From CAYSPT01 sp964432985 (GTDB lineage: Bacteria; Muiribacteriota; CAYSPT01): 64,000 nucleotides of DNA. The notes under the pieces were generated by a model. That model was not told the origin of the DNA, did not search any database, and was given only the letters and a program-made list of their open reading frames with translations. Shown one piece after another: positions 1-7,854 of the stretch. The position numbers were made by a program, and so were the translations under genes. Positions within the stretch are counted from its first letter, which is position 1. Every line of letters begins with the position of its first letter. Location of the stretch: positions 1-64,000 of the forward strand of contig CAYSPT010000024.1 in assembly GCA_964432985.1 (NCBI GenBank). Reading direction: 5' to 3'.

Positions 1-7
1 GAGAAGC

Positions 8-1810
8 TCAAAGCAGAGGTGGAGGAAAGAGTGGAAAAGGGTATCGGCGCCATCCTACTTCGATAATCGATGTTGCGACCAGCACTCCCGGCCCCGAACG
101 GAAACTTACCAGGGCCTCTTCCCGCTCCTCGGGTGTCATCCGTCCATGAAGGACAACCAGGTTCTCAAACAACGGAGTCAACTCCCGCACCTCTGCTTCC
201 ACCGCCCGCCGGGCGGCCGATTCCTCCTGCTCATCGATGACCGGACACACGACATATACCCGATGCCCTGCGGCTACTTCCCGCTGCATGTGCTCGTGAA
301 TCCCGGGAATTTTTACCGGTTTCACGACCCTGGTTTCTACCGGGCGACGGCCCGGGGGGAGCTCATCCAGCACGGTGAACTCGTGGTCGCCGAACAGGGT
401 CAGGGCCAGGCTTCGCGGAATCGGGGTGGCCGTCATGACCAGTTGGTGAGGGACGGGAGTGCGTGAGACCAGCTTGTGCCGCTGGACCACGCCGAACTTG
501 TGCTGTTCGTCGATAATCACCAGCCCCAGTGACCTGAAGGTCACCTTCGGCTGGATCAGGGCGTGGGTCCCCACCACCAGGTTCACTGCTCCCGAACCAA
601 TACCTTCCAGGCATGATTTTTTCCGGGCGCGGTCCTGTCCACCTACCAGCAGCTCACAACGTACGGTGAGTTTGCCGCGGACGGCAGATTTGCCGCGGAC
701 GGCAGATTTGCCGCGGACGGCCGTACCGTCAAACATTTTCACCAGGGAGCGGTACTGCTGCCGGGCCAGCACCTCAGTGGGGACCATGACCGCCACCTGA
801 TATCCGCTTCCTATTGCTTCGGCAGCGGCCAAAGCGGCTACACATGTTTTTCCGGAGGCCACCTCCCCGGCCAGAAGCCGGCACATCGGATGCGGCGCCG
901 CCAGATCTTTCACAACCGCGTCCACCGAACGGCGCTGGGCGGCGGTCAGATCGAAACCCATGTTTACTGTTACTGCCGACCTCAGTGCGGCACCCCGGCC
1001 GCACCCAAATTCCGTCCGCTCCTGGGCGCGTTTCAATTTTTCCAATCCCATGCGGTACTGCAGAAAAAACAGTTCTTCGTAAATGAGTCGTTCCTTGAAC
1101 GGCAGCACGTCGTGCAGCTCTGCCGGGAAATGGACCCCCCACAGGGCGGCATCACATTCACCGTAGCCGCGGACGGTCCGAAGCTTCTCGGGCAGCGGAT
1201 CGGAAAGAACAGAGGAGTGAGACCCATCCACTCCAGGATCCTCGCCGACAAATCTGTTCAACGCGGCGTAGACAAGCCGGCGCATGATCTTCTGGGAAAT
1301 TCCGGACGTGAGAGGGTAAACGGGAACCACCCGTCGGATGTGCAGATAATCGTCTTTCTCCCCTGTTTTCTCTAGCTCCAGCTCCGGGTTGGCGCACCTG
1401 GTCCGGCCGTTTTTCACCTGGATGGTACCGTAGATGAACATCCGCCGGCCGCTGGGCAGTGACTTGAGCAGGTAAGGCTGGTTGAACCAGGTCGCCACCA
1501 TGGTGGAGCCGGCATTGTCCTTGACGTGTACGTCGAGAATGGACAGGCGCCTGATCCGGCGGAGCCGTGCGGACACTACCTGCACCGTGAACAGGGACGG
1601 TTTTCCCGGTTCCGATTCGGCGATCAAGTGCTGCTTCCGCCGGTCCTCGTAGCGGCGTGGAATGTGGTAGATAAGGTCACCAACAGAACGGATACCCAGG
1701 TTTTCAAGGCGGCCGGCACGTCCCTGGCGGATTCCCTTGACCTCGGTTACCGGCAGGGAGAATAGCTCGTGAAGCAGCCGGCAGGCGTTTTTTTTGACCC
1801 TGCTTTTCAC
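8..1810 (-). CDS. recG: ATP-dependent DNA helicase RecG, C-terminus lost
   Basis: Branch-migration helicase that remodels stalled forks and Holliday junctions. The N-terminal wedge/OB domain is present, followed by Walker A (GEVASGKT, about residue 313), motif II DEQH (about 433) and the TATPIPRSLALTLFGDHE segment. The protein reads as RecG up to ATSIIEVG at about base 55. It should then continue with VDVPNA and the QLRGRVGRG motif VI, but instead runs into an unrelated 14-residue tail and a stop. The last RecA-like motifs and the TRG region are therefore missing. The start chosen is GTG at 1810, which overlaps the upstream glycosyltransferase TGA (GTGA). A longer in-frame extension to 1990 lies wholly inside that gene and was rejected. 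An 18-bp tandem repeat near 671-724 adds repeated VRGKSA hexapeptides between the Walker A and DEQH motifs. Confidence 0.93.
   Translation of the reverse strand: MKSRVKKNACRLLHELFSLPVTEVKGIRQGRAGRLENLGIRSVGDLIYHIPRRYEDRRKQHLIAESEPGKPSLFTVQVVSARLRRIRRLSILDVHVKDNAGSTMVATWFNQPYLLKSLPSGRRMFIYGTIQVKNGRTRCANPELELEKTGEKDDYLHIRRVVPVYPLTSGISQKIMRRLVYAALNRFVGEDPGVDGSHSSVLSDPLPEKLRTVRGYGECDAALWGVHFPAELHDVLPFKERLIYEELFFLQYRMGLEKLKRAQERTEFGCGRGAALRSAVTVNMGFDLTAAQRRSVDAVVKDLAAPHPMCRLLAGEVASGKTCVAALAAAEAIGSGYQVAVMVPTEVLARQQYRSLVKMFDGTAVRGKSAVRGKSAVRGKLTVRCELLVGGQDRARKKSCLEGIGSGAVNLVVGTHALIQPKVTFRSLGLVIIDEQHKFGVVQRHKLVSRTPVPHQLVMTATPIPRSLALTLFGDHEFTVLDELPPGRRPVETRVVKPVKIPGIHEHMQREVAAGHRVYVVCPVIDEQEESAARRAVEAEVRELTPLFENLVVLHGRMTPEEREEALVSFRSGPGVLVATSIIEVGWRRYPFPLFPPPLL
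671..724 (-). repeat. 18-bp tandem repeat inside recG (3 units)
   Basis: Three consecutive 18-base units (671-688, 689-706, 707-724), the first two identical and the third changed at its last bases. Each contains the small inverted repeat GCCGcggaCGGC. They are in frame and encode repeats of VRGKSA in RecG, at a position where homologues have only a short loop. Confidence 0.9.
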
Positions 1811-2814
1811 TGCTGAGCCGCCGACCAGCTCCGGGAGCCGAACTCCTCGCCCCTGACAACCGTCACCTGTTCGTCGGACCAGTGCGGAGAAATGTCCGAG
1901 CGGGTTTTGAAATATCCCCGCAAAAGCCCGCACCCGTAAGCCACGTGCACGGTCAGGAATATCAGCGGGCACAGGAGAGCTGCGGCCCATTCACGCTGTC
2001 TGACTGCAATCCAGAGACTGGTTACCGCCGCCATGGACAGGTAATACTTCAACGGTTTTCGAAAAAAGGATAAGCGGACGAACGGCAGCAGCAACAGGTA
2101 CAGCACGAAAAAGAGCGGGACGAGAAACAGCGGTTCAAAAAAGGACGGGTTGACCGTAACATGCTCCATCCGGCCACGGCCGTACCCGAAAATCTGCCGG
2201 AAAAACAGCCAGAAATTGCTTCTTCGCGACCGGTAAATTACCGCTTCGGGATCGTAGACGAATTTGTACCCGATATAACCCAGGCGGTTCAGCAATTCGT
2301 TCTCTTCATTAGGATACAACAGCTCGTTGAATCCTCCCGCACGACGAATGATTTCACTGCGGAAGCTCAGGTTACAGAGAATCAGTTCGAACTCGCTGGC
2401 TCTCCGTGCCTTACCCACGGAAGCGAACTTGGAACGGGCCCCCATGGTGGCCGGGATGGTGGACAGGACATACCCCACGCAGCGTTGGAACAGCCCGTCG
2501 TCGGGGTGGGTGAGCGCCGGGCCGCCTACCGCCACAACCGATTGGTTTTGAAAGTAACCGGCCACCCTCAGGAACAGGTCGGGCGTGACCTCGGAATCGT
2601 CATCCAGAAAATAAACGATGTCTCCCGAAGCGCGGGCCAGGCCCTCGTTGCGCTGCCGTGACGGCTGCCGCCCTTCCACCACGATGACCTCGACCAGTTC
2701 GGCGGGATACCGGATATCGGCCAGAGAGGCGCGTACCTTGTCTACGCGGCCTCCGGGCTTAACCGGAATGATTACCGAGATAAAGGGAAGATTGTCCTGC
2801 TTTGGGCTGCCCAT
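1807..2814 (-). CDS. Family 2 glycosyltransferase with C-terminal membrane helices
   Basis: Likely transfers a sugar from a nucleotide-sugar donor to a membrane or lipid acceptor. The N-terminus has the GT-A strand ISVIIPVK, and the metal/donor-binding acidic motif FLDDDSE is near residue 70. The segment AGGFNELLYPNEENELLNRL corresponds to the acceptor/ED region. Two or three hydrophobic helices follow from about residue 230 (FFEPLFLVPLFFVLYLLLLPFVRL, then AALLCPLIFLTVHVAYGCGLL), so the enzyme is probably held at the cytoplasmic membrane. Its TGA overlaps the GTG of recG by four bases, suggesting translational coupling. It follows motB after about 85 bases. Acceptor and donor cannot be told from sequence; a role in flagellin or surface glycosylation is only suggested by position. 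Confidence 0.85.
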   Translation of the reverse strand: MGSPKQDNLPFISVIIPVKPGGRVDKVRASLADIRYPAELVEVIVVEGRQPSRQRNEGLARASGDIVYFLDDDSEVTPDLFLRVAGYFQNQSVVAVGGPALTHPDDGLFQRCVGYVLSTIPATMGARSKFASVGKARRASEFELILCNLSFRSEIIRRAGGFNELLYPNEENELLNRLGYIGYKFVYDPEAVIYRSRRSNFWLFFRQIFGYGRGRMEHVTVNPSFFEPLFLVPLFFVLYLLLLPFVRLSFFRKPLKYYLSMAAVTSLWIAVRQREWAAALLCPLIFLTVHVAYGCGLLRGYFKTRSDISPHWSDEQVTVVRGEEFGSRSWSAAQQ

Positions 2815-2899
2815 ATCAAAGCTATTCTAGAAGAAGTACGTCTTGACGTCAACAATGCCTATCAATCTGAGCAAGAGGTGTAGAAAGTCGTAATGGTAT

Positions 2900-3787
2900 T
2901 TAACGAGATTTATTTGGACTGGCACCAGGTATTCTTGGCCACTTTTTTTTCTTTTCCGGCTGTTCCCCGGTTTCCTTGACTTTACGGGGGTCTTTGATGA
3001 CCAGTATGTCCACCCGCCGATTAGCCGGAGAGCCCAGCGCGCGGTCGAATTCCACCCCTTCGACGGGCTCGTACTCGCCGAAACCGGCGGCGGAAAGCTG
3101 CTGCGCCGGGATTCCTTTGCCCTTGAGGTAGTTGAGAACGGCCATGGAGCGGGCTACCGAAAGCTCGAAATTGGAGGGATATTCAGGGGTGTTGATTGGC
3201 AGCTTGTCGGTGTGCCCCTGGACGATGAACCGGTACTCCTTGTATTCAGGATTTTTCAACTTCTCGGCGATCACATCCAGCAGATTCATGAAAGCAGGAT
3301 TGAGTTTGGATTTTCCAAGGTCGAACTTGGGACCATCCAGGTCGGTTACCCGGATAATGATCCCGTCGTCCTTTTTTTGCTCCTTGATCTCGACCTTTTT
3401 TTTCTGGATCTCCTGCTGCATCTGCTTCTGCATCTGCTGCTGCATGGCCTTCATTTCCATCTCCTGCTGCATGGCGGCCTTGAGAGCCGCTTTCATGTCC
3501 TCGATCATCTGCTCTTCTTCATCTTCTTTGGGTGCGTGCTTCTTCACCTGTGTGTCCTTCTTGCCTTCCACCATGCCTTCCTCCGGCACATACTGCCAGG
3601 AGCCCGGCATCACTCCCAGGGCGCTGTTGAAGGCCCACTTCATGTGATCGAACTTTCTCTGGTCGATGGTGGAGAATGAGAACAACAAGACGAAGAAACA
3701 CAGCAGGAGCGTCATCATGTCACCGTAGGTGAGCATGTACAATGGACAGCCCGGTGGTGGATCTTCCTGTTTCTTCTTTTTAGCCAT
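2900..3787 (-). CDS. motB: Flagellar motor stator protein MotB
   Basis: Peptidoglycan-anchored subunit of the flagellar stator, partner of MotA. The short N-terminal tail is followed by one membrane helix with the proton-binding aspartate (LTYGDMMTLLLCFFVLLF, Asp about residue 23). The OmpA-like peptidoglycan-binding domain is at about 150-275 (VQGHTDKLPI, LSVARSMAVLNYL, NRRVDI). Between them lies an unusual Met/Gln/Lys-rich coiled-coil stretch (about 80-140, with repeats such as MQQQMQKQMQQ). It is longer and more repetitive than the usual plug linker, and the tail after the OmpA domain is basic. It lies directly downstream of motA, with a duplicated 43-bp sequence and an assembly gap between the two. 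Confidence 0.95.
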   Translation of the reverse strand: MAKKKKQEDPPPGCPLYMLTYGDMMTLLLCFFVLLFSFSTIDQRKFDHMKWAFNSALGVMPGSWQYVPEEGMVEGKKDTQVKKHAPKEDEEEQMIEDMKAALKAAMQQEMEMKAMQQQMQKQMQQEIQKKKVEIKEQKKDDGIIIRVTDLDGPKFDLGKSKLNPAFMNLLDVIAEKLKNPEYKEYRFIVQGHTDKLPINTPEYPSNFELSVARSMAVLNYLKGKGIPAQQLSAAGFGEYEPVEGVEFDRALGSPANRRVDILVIKDPRKVKETGEQPEKKKKWPRIPGASPNKSR

Positions 3788-3808
3788 CTGTTATTCCTTT
3801 TTTATCCT

Positions 3809-3994
3809 TTGTCTTACTCCGTTTGGGCTGCTACTCATTCTCTTAGGCCTTNNNNNNNNNNNNNNNNNNNNNNNNNNNNNNNNNNNNNNNNNNNNNNNNN
3901 NNNNNNNNNNNNNNNNNNNNNNNNNNNNNNNNNNNNNNNNNNNNNNNNNNNTTGTCTTACTCCGTTTGGGCTGCTACTCATTCTCTTAAGCCTT
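3809..3994. repeat. 43-bp direct repeat flanking an assembly gap (motA-motB spacer)
   Basis: The 43 bases at 3809-3851 recur at 3952-3994 with a single difference (AGGCCTT versus AAGCCTT). Between them are exactly 100 N. The assembler most likely stopped in a tandem array of this unit, so the real copy number in the motA-motB spacer is unknown. Confidence 0.92.
3852..3951. other. Assembly gap (100 N)
   Basis: Run of exactly 100 N between motA and motB. It is flanked on both sides by the same 43-bp repeat, so it is a scaffolding placeholder in repetitive DNA and not a measured length. Confidence 0.99.
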
Positions 3995-3997
3995 GGT

Positions 3998-4801
3998 TTA
4001 CTCTTCGTCCTCGTCCTCGTCCTCGTCCTCCTCTTCCGCGCCCTTACGTTGAGCGGGAGGCAGGAAGGCGTTGAGACGCTCTTCGACGATACGGGGATTG
4101 AATCCGGCCTGAATGGAGAGGATTCCCTCGATCATGATGGTCTTCATCATCACTTCACCCCCGTTTCTGACATTGAGCTTGTTGCCCATGGGAACGCATA
4201 TGAAGTTGGCGATGACCGCCCCGTAGAAGGTGGTGATGAGAGCCAGGGCCATGCCGGGGCCCAGGGTGTCGGGATCGTCCAGGCTCTTGAGCATCAGGAT
4301 CAGTCCCATCAGGGTCCCGATCATTCCGAAGGCCGGCGCAATCAGCGCGCCCTGGTCGAAGATGTTCCGTCCCCCTTTGTGCCGCTCCTCCAGGTATTCG
4401 AGTTCAACGTCGAGGATGGAGCGGATGATCTCCGCTTCGGTGCCGTCGACCACGAGCTGAATGCCTTTCTGGAGAAACGTGTCATCGAGTTTCTCAATAT
4501 CGTCTTCAAGGGCGAGCAGACCTTCACGGCGGGCCTTCTCGGCGAAGCTGACGATATTTCGGATCAGGACCTGGGGAGTCATGGGCAGATCGTACAACAG
4601 ATGCTTGCAGATCTTCGGGAGGGCTTGCAGCTGCTTCATGTTGAAGGCAAGCATCATGGCGGCACACGTGCCCCCAACCGTGACGATAAATGACGGCACG
4701 TTGAAAAACGTGGTCATCACTTCCGCGGGGCCGCCCATACCCATAATGAGAAGAATCCATCCGCCGACGAATCCGATGACCGTCGCTAAGTCCAGTAACA
4801 T
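3998..4801 (-). CDS. motA: Flagellar motor stator protein MotA
   Basis: Inner-membrane ion-channel subunit of the flagellar stator; five copies surround two MotB. It shows the four-helix MotA/ExbB plan: helices at about 1-22 and 32-52, a cytoplasmic charged loop with the FliG-facing region ERHKGGRNIFDQGALIAPAF, and the paired helices GMIGTLMGLILML and ALALITTFYGAVIANFICVP. The conserved proline region (RNGGEVMMKTIMIEGILSIQAG) follows. The C-terminus ends in a run of 11 acidic residues (EEEDEDEDEDEE) encoded by a GAGGAC-type micro-repeat, which is unusual for MotA. It follows flbD closely (about 18 bases) and precedes motB. Confidence 0.95.
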   Translation of the reverse strand: MLLDLATVIGFVGGWILLIMGMGGPAEVMTTFFNVPSFIVTVGGTCAAMMLAFNMKQLQALPKICKHLLYDLPMTPQVLIRNIVSFAEKARREGLLALEDDIEKLDDTFLQKGIQLVVDGTEAEIIRSILDVELEYLEERHKGGRNIFDQGALIAPAFGMIGTLMGLILMLKSLDDPDTLGPGMALALITTFYGAVIANFICVPMGNKLNVRNGGEVMMKTIMIEGILSIQAGFNPRIVEERLNAFLPPAQRKGAEEEDEDEDEDEE

Positions 4802-4819
4802 CCCTCGACACCCCTTCTA

Positions 4820-5056
4820 TCAGCCCTGGTCAGGTAATTTCTCGTATTCTGGAAGGCCCGACCCGTGGAGCAGACGCTCCTTTACTCTCACCCGGTACCC
4901 AATGATCCTGTCCACGATTTCCTCGGCACTTTCCTTGACCAGCAGCTTTTTGCCGTCGGCCATAGACACCACCGTGTCGGGAGTTTCCTCGATGAAATCA
5001 AGTCGGTTCTCGTTGATCCAGAACTGGCTTCCGTCAAACCGGGTAACCTTGATCAC
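4820..5056 (-). CDS. flbD: FlbD/SwrD-family flagellar protein
   Basis: Small cytoplasmic protein of 78 residues that begins MIKVTRFDGSQFWINENRLDFIEETPDT, the conserved FlbD/SwrD pattern (a start such as V-T-x-L-x-G, then NP/NENLI and E-x-x-P-D-T-V). In Bacillus the family raises stator function and swarming torque. It is usually encoded between flgE and motA/fliL, exactly as here. The C-terminal part (AEEIVDRIIGYRVRVKERLL) completes the family length. About 390 bases with a strong hairpin separate it from flgE, so it may start a separate flbD-motA-motB transcript. Confidence 0.85.
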   Translation of the reverse strand: MIKVTRFDGSQFWINENRLDFIEETPDTVVSMADGKKLLVKESAEEIVDRIIGYRVRVKERLLHGSGLPEYEKLPDQG

Positions 5057-5444
5057 GGGATCGGCGCTTCCCTTCTTCGTTCATTTACTTTATAGTGAAA
5101 CACACAGATTGATTAGATACGCTTTACACTATTCTATCGGCAGCGAATACTGTTCTCTTTATCTACCCGTACATCGATAATTTTCCCAAAACTGCTTTTT
5201 TCAATTGCGAGGATTGTGCCAGAAGGGGATTAAAGTCATCGGCAATACGTTTCGAGGTGCAACAGGCAGCCCGGTTTTCCACTTCGACAGACTGTCTGTA
5301 ACGTTTCTGTCACATCAAAAATACGGCGCACGCGTAAAATCCTGGCGGAACCCTCTAGAAGGCTCCGCCAGGATTACGCCCCCCCCTCAGGGGGGATTCT
5401 AACCGCTATCGAAACTAGCGTTCAGTTATTTACCGTTTAAGTTT
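5057..5444. other. Intergenic region between flgE and flbD
   Basis: No convincing gene. The flgE-proximal side (5338-5395) holds two strong inverted repeats. The rest is lower in GC and may contain the promoter for flbD-motA-motB, but I could not assign -35/-10 boxes with confidence. Confidence 0.6.
5338..5395 (-). terminator. Probable terminator after flgE (two hairpins)
   Basis: Read on the minus strand, flgE is followed first by a C-run/G-run hairpin (5379-5395, loop TCA). A perfect 12-bp stem comes next (arms 5338-5349 and 5364-5375), followed by a short TTTT. This position and shape fit an intrinsic terminator or processing hairpin separating flgE from flbD. The T-run is short, so efficiency is uncertain. 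Confidence 0.6.
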
Positions 5445-7238
5445 TTACCGCTTTAGCTGTACCAGTTCCTGCAGGATCTGGTCCGCGGTGGTGATAACGC
5501 GCGTGTTCGCCTGGAACCCGCGCTGTGTCACGATCAGTTCGGTGAACTCGTTGGAGAGGTCAACGTTGGACATCTCCAGGAATCCCGGAGACAACTTACC
5601 GTTAGAGCCCCATCCCGGTTCGCCCATGACGGCGAGACCCGAGTTCGTGGTCACGGTGAACATGGTGTCACCTTCCTTGAACAGACCGGAAGGATTGTTG
5701 AAGGTGGCCATGCCGATCTGTCCCAGCATCGACTTATGACCGTTGGTGTACACGCCGGTAATCAGCCCGTCCTCACCGATTAATATTTGGCCCAGCTCGC
5801 CCATCGTGTACCCGTCCTGCGTTTCCGCCGAGGTGGTGAACTCGCTTTCGAACTGGGTGACCTCGTCGAAGTCCGGCATGACCTCGAAATCGGGCGCCGA
5901 ACCGCCAAGCGGCTCAACGGTGAACGGATTGACGATTTCGTGCTGTGATTCGATGAAATCCAGGACGCTGATGCTCGGATTCCCGGTCCCGGCATCGATG
6001 GGCAGCGTGCCGTTGTACATGGCGGTGAGCGATTTGTGGATGCGGCCGGTGCCGTTGTCAAACACCAGCACCCCGCTTCCGCCCAGGTCGGTGGTGCCTT
6101 GCGCCAGAGCTTGCTGGGGCCCCGCCAATTGTACTCCTTCTTCCACAGTATCCGTGTCCACGCTGTCCACATTGAGGGTGGTATCGAGAACTGCCACCTG
6201 GTAGGTCCACACGGTTATCTCACCGTCGGACACCCTGTCGTCGTCCGTGCTGAGCTGTTCCCTGTAGCTTACCTGGATAGTATCGCCAAACGCGGGCGGA
6301 GTGTTGAACGTGATACCTTCTATACGGCTGCCGGGGGGAGGAGTGGTGACGGCAGTCCAGTCGGTCACCAGGCTCCCGTTTCTCCGGACTTCGATGTGCT
6401 CCGGCACTGCATAGCGGGGTACGGTTGCTCCACCCAGTATGTCATAGAAATACCAGTCCTGGTTGACGCCGTCGGCTGTCCCGAACAGGTAGCCCGAACC
6501 GTCCCCGTCCTGGATCAAATTGTGCTCCGGACCGAAGTGGGCCGGGGTGCCGTCGCCGCCGTTGTTGTCCAGGTCCACCACTTCCTGCTTCTCGAAGGTG
6601 AACTGGGCCTGGTACTCGGCTCCCAGCTCATCGTAGATGGTGATGGCCGTCTTGTGCTGGGTGCCGATATCAGCACCGGAATCCAGATTGCATCGGAACC
6701 CAATCTCCGAGCTGGCCTTGGCCGGGAGCTTGCGGCCGCCGGCTTCGGCGCCTCCGGAGGTGTTGAGCGCACCGACCGAGCGGTTGCGGTCAATGTTCAG
6801 CTGGTTGTTGATGATCCTGGGCGACCAACCCTGGAGCCGGTACCCGGTGGGTGAGTGGACGAAATATCCTTCCGAGTCTACTTCGAAGTTGCCTGCCCGG
6901 GTGAAATATTGGGAGGTTCCGTCCGACACCGTGAAGAATCCAGCGCCCTGGATGGCCAGGTCCGTCTCCTTCCGTGTCAACTGAAGTGAGCCCTGGGTGA
7001 AAATGTTGTCGATAGAGGCGATGGACATACCAAGGCCGACCTGCATGGGATTTTTACCACCTTTGAGTTCGGTGGGGGCCGAGGCGTTCGCCTGCGTCTG
7101 GCTCAGGATGTCCTGGAACTGCACCCGGCCCGTTTTGTACCCGGTAGTGTTGACATTAGCGATATTATTACCGATAACGTCCAGCCGTACCATGTGATTC
7201 CTCATTCCAGCCACGCTGATAAAGAGGGCTCTCAGCAT
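5445..7238 (-). CDS. flgE: Flagellar hook protein FlgE
   Basis: Builds the universal joint (hook) of the flagellum. The N-terminal rod/hook motif is present (MLRALFISVAGMRNHMVRLDVIGNNIANVNTTGYK) and the C-terminal D0/D1 helix ends VDLSNEFTELIVTQRGFQANTRVITTADQILQELVQLKR, both hallmarks of FlgE/FlgF/FlgG. The FlgE D1 segment (LAIQGAGFFTVSDGTSQYFTRAGNFEVDSEGY) follows the N-terminal helix. At 597 residues it is longer than the common 400 because of a large surface insertion at about 200-400, containing YDELGAEYQAQFTFEKQE and Asp/Gly-rich loops. It lies 122 bases after flgD and is the last gene of the fliK-flgD-flgE group. Confidence 0.95.
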   Translation of the reverse strand: MLRALFISVAGMRNHMVRLDVIGNNIANVNTTGYKTGRVQFQDILSQTQANASAPTELKGGKNPMQVGLGMSIASIDNIFTQGSLQLTRKETDLAIQGAGFFTVSDGTSQYFTRAGNFEVDSEGYFVHSPTGYRLQGWSPRIINNQLNIDRNRSVGALNTSGGAEAGGRKLPAKASSEIGFRCNLDSGADIGTQHKTAITIYDELGAEYQAQFTFEKQEVVDLDNNGGDGTPAHFGPEHNLIQDGDGSGYLFGTADGVNQDWYFYDILGGATVPRYAVPEHIEVRRNGSLVTDWTAVTTPPPGSRIEGITFNTPPAFGDTIQVSYREQLSTDDDRVSDGEITVWTYQVAVLDTTLNVDSVDTDTVEEGVQLAGPQQALAQGTTDLGGSGVLVFDNGTGRIHKSLTAMYNGTLPIDAGTGNPSISVLDFIESQHEIVNPFTVEPLGGSAPDFEVMPDFDEVTQFESEFTTSAETQDGYTMGELGQILIGEDGLITGVYTNGHKSMLGQIGMATFNNPSGLFKEGDTMFTVTTNSGLAVMGEPGWGSNGKLSPGFLEMSNVDLSNEFTELIVTQRGFQANTRVITTADQILQELVQLKR

Positions 7239-7360
7239 AAGGGATCTTCCTCCTTTTCCTTAACCCGTCCTACTAAACTATGGAGTTATCCAGCACACAG
7301 CCGTTCATAATTTGGCGGTCTTCTGCCGCCTTTTATATGCTTATTTGTAAATCTGCTCTA

Positions 7361-7840
7361 TCAGTGTTCCGCTTCAGTACCGGCTGCTGATATGCTCAGC
7401 ACGTCGCCGAAGCTGACATCCATCCCGTTAACAGAGAGAATCGGCTCCCCTTCTTCGAACCTGACTCCGTCAACCAGACCGGCAATATATTCAACATCCT
7501 CGACCCAGTCCCCGTTTTCGTCCTCATACTCCACCGGGACACCGGCCTGGATAAACTTGCCCAGCACCGCGACCGATGACGACGCGTTCGAAGCGTTCTG
7601 CGAGGCCTGGAGCACCTCGAGGTTGGTGTTGACATTGAGCATCTGCTCCAACGATGAGAACTGGGCCATCTGAGCGATGAAATCCCTGTTCTCCATGGGA
7701 TTCAGTGGGTCCTGGTTCTGCAGTTCGGTGATCAGCAGGTGCAAAAATTCGTCTTTGCCCAGGTCCTGTTTTGTCGTGGCTTCGGAAAACAAATCTTTGG
7801 GTGCAGTAGACACCGCATCGCTTATGGATATTCCTGCCAT
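7361..7840 (-). CDS. flgD: Hook-cap scaffolding protein FlgD
   Basis: Forms the cap under which FlgE assembles. The conserved N-terminal region is clear (LGKDEFLHLLITELQNQDPLNPMENRDFIAQMAQFSSLEQM), followed by a short C-terminal part. At 159 residues it resembles the short form found in Firmicutes and lacks a full Ig-like/FlgD-Tudor C-terminus. The start chosen is ATG at 7840, which has a strong GGGAGGT ribosome site six bases upstream. An in-frame TTG at 7858 overlapping the fliK stop is possible, but the Shine-Dalgarno bases would then lie inside the gene. Confidence 0.92.
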   Translation of the reverse strand: MAGISISDAVSTAPKDLFSEATTKQDLGKDEFLHLLITELQNQDPLNPMENRDFIAQMAQFSSLEQMLNVNTNLEVLQASQNASNASSSVAVLGKFIQAGVPVEYEDENGDWVEDVEYIAGLVDGVRFEEGEPILSVNGMDVSFGDVLSISAAGTEAEH

Positions 7841-7854
7841 GTTTCTACCTCCCG

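Noticed and set aside
1811..1990. N-terminal extension of RecG
   Set aside because: It lies entirely within the glycosyltransferase gene; GTG 1810 gives a normal RecG N-terminus.
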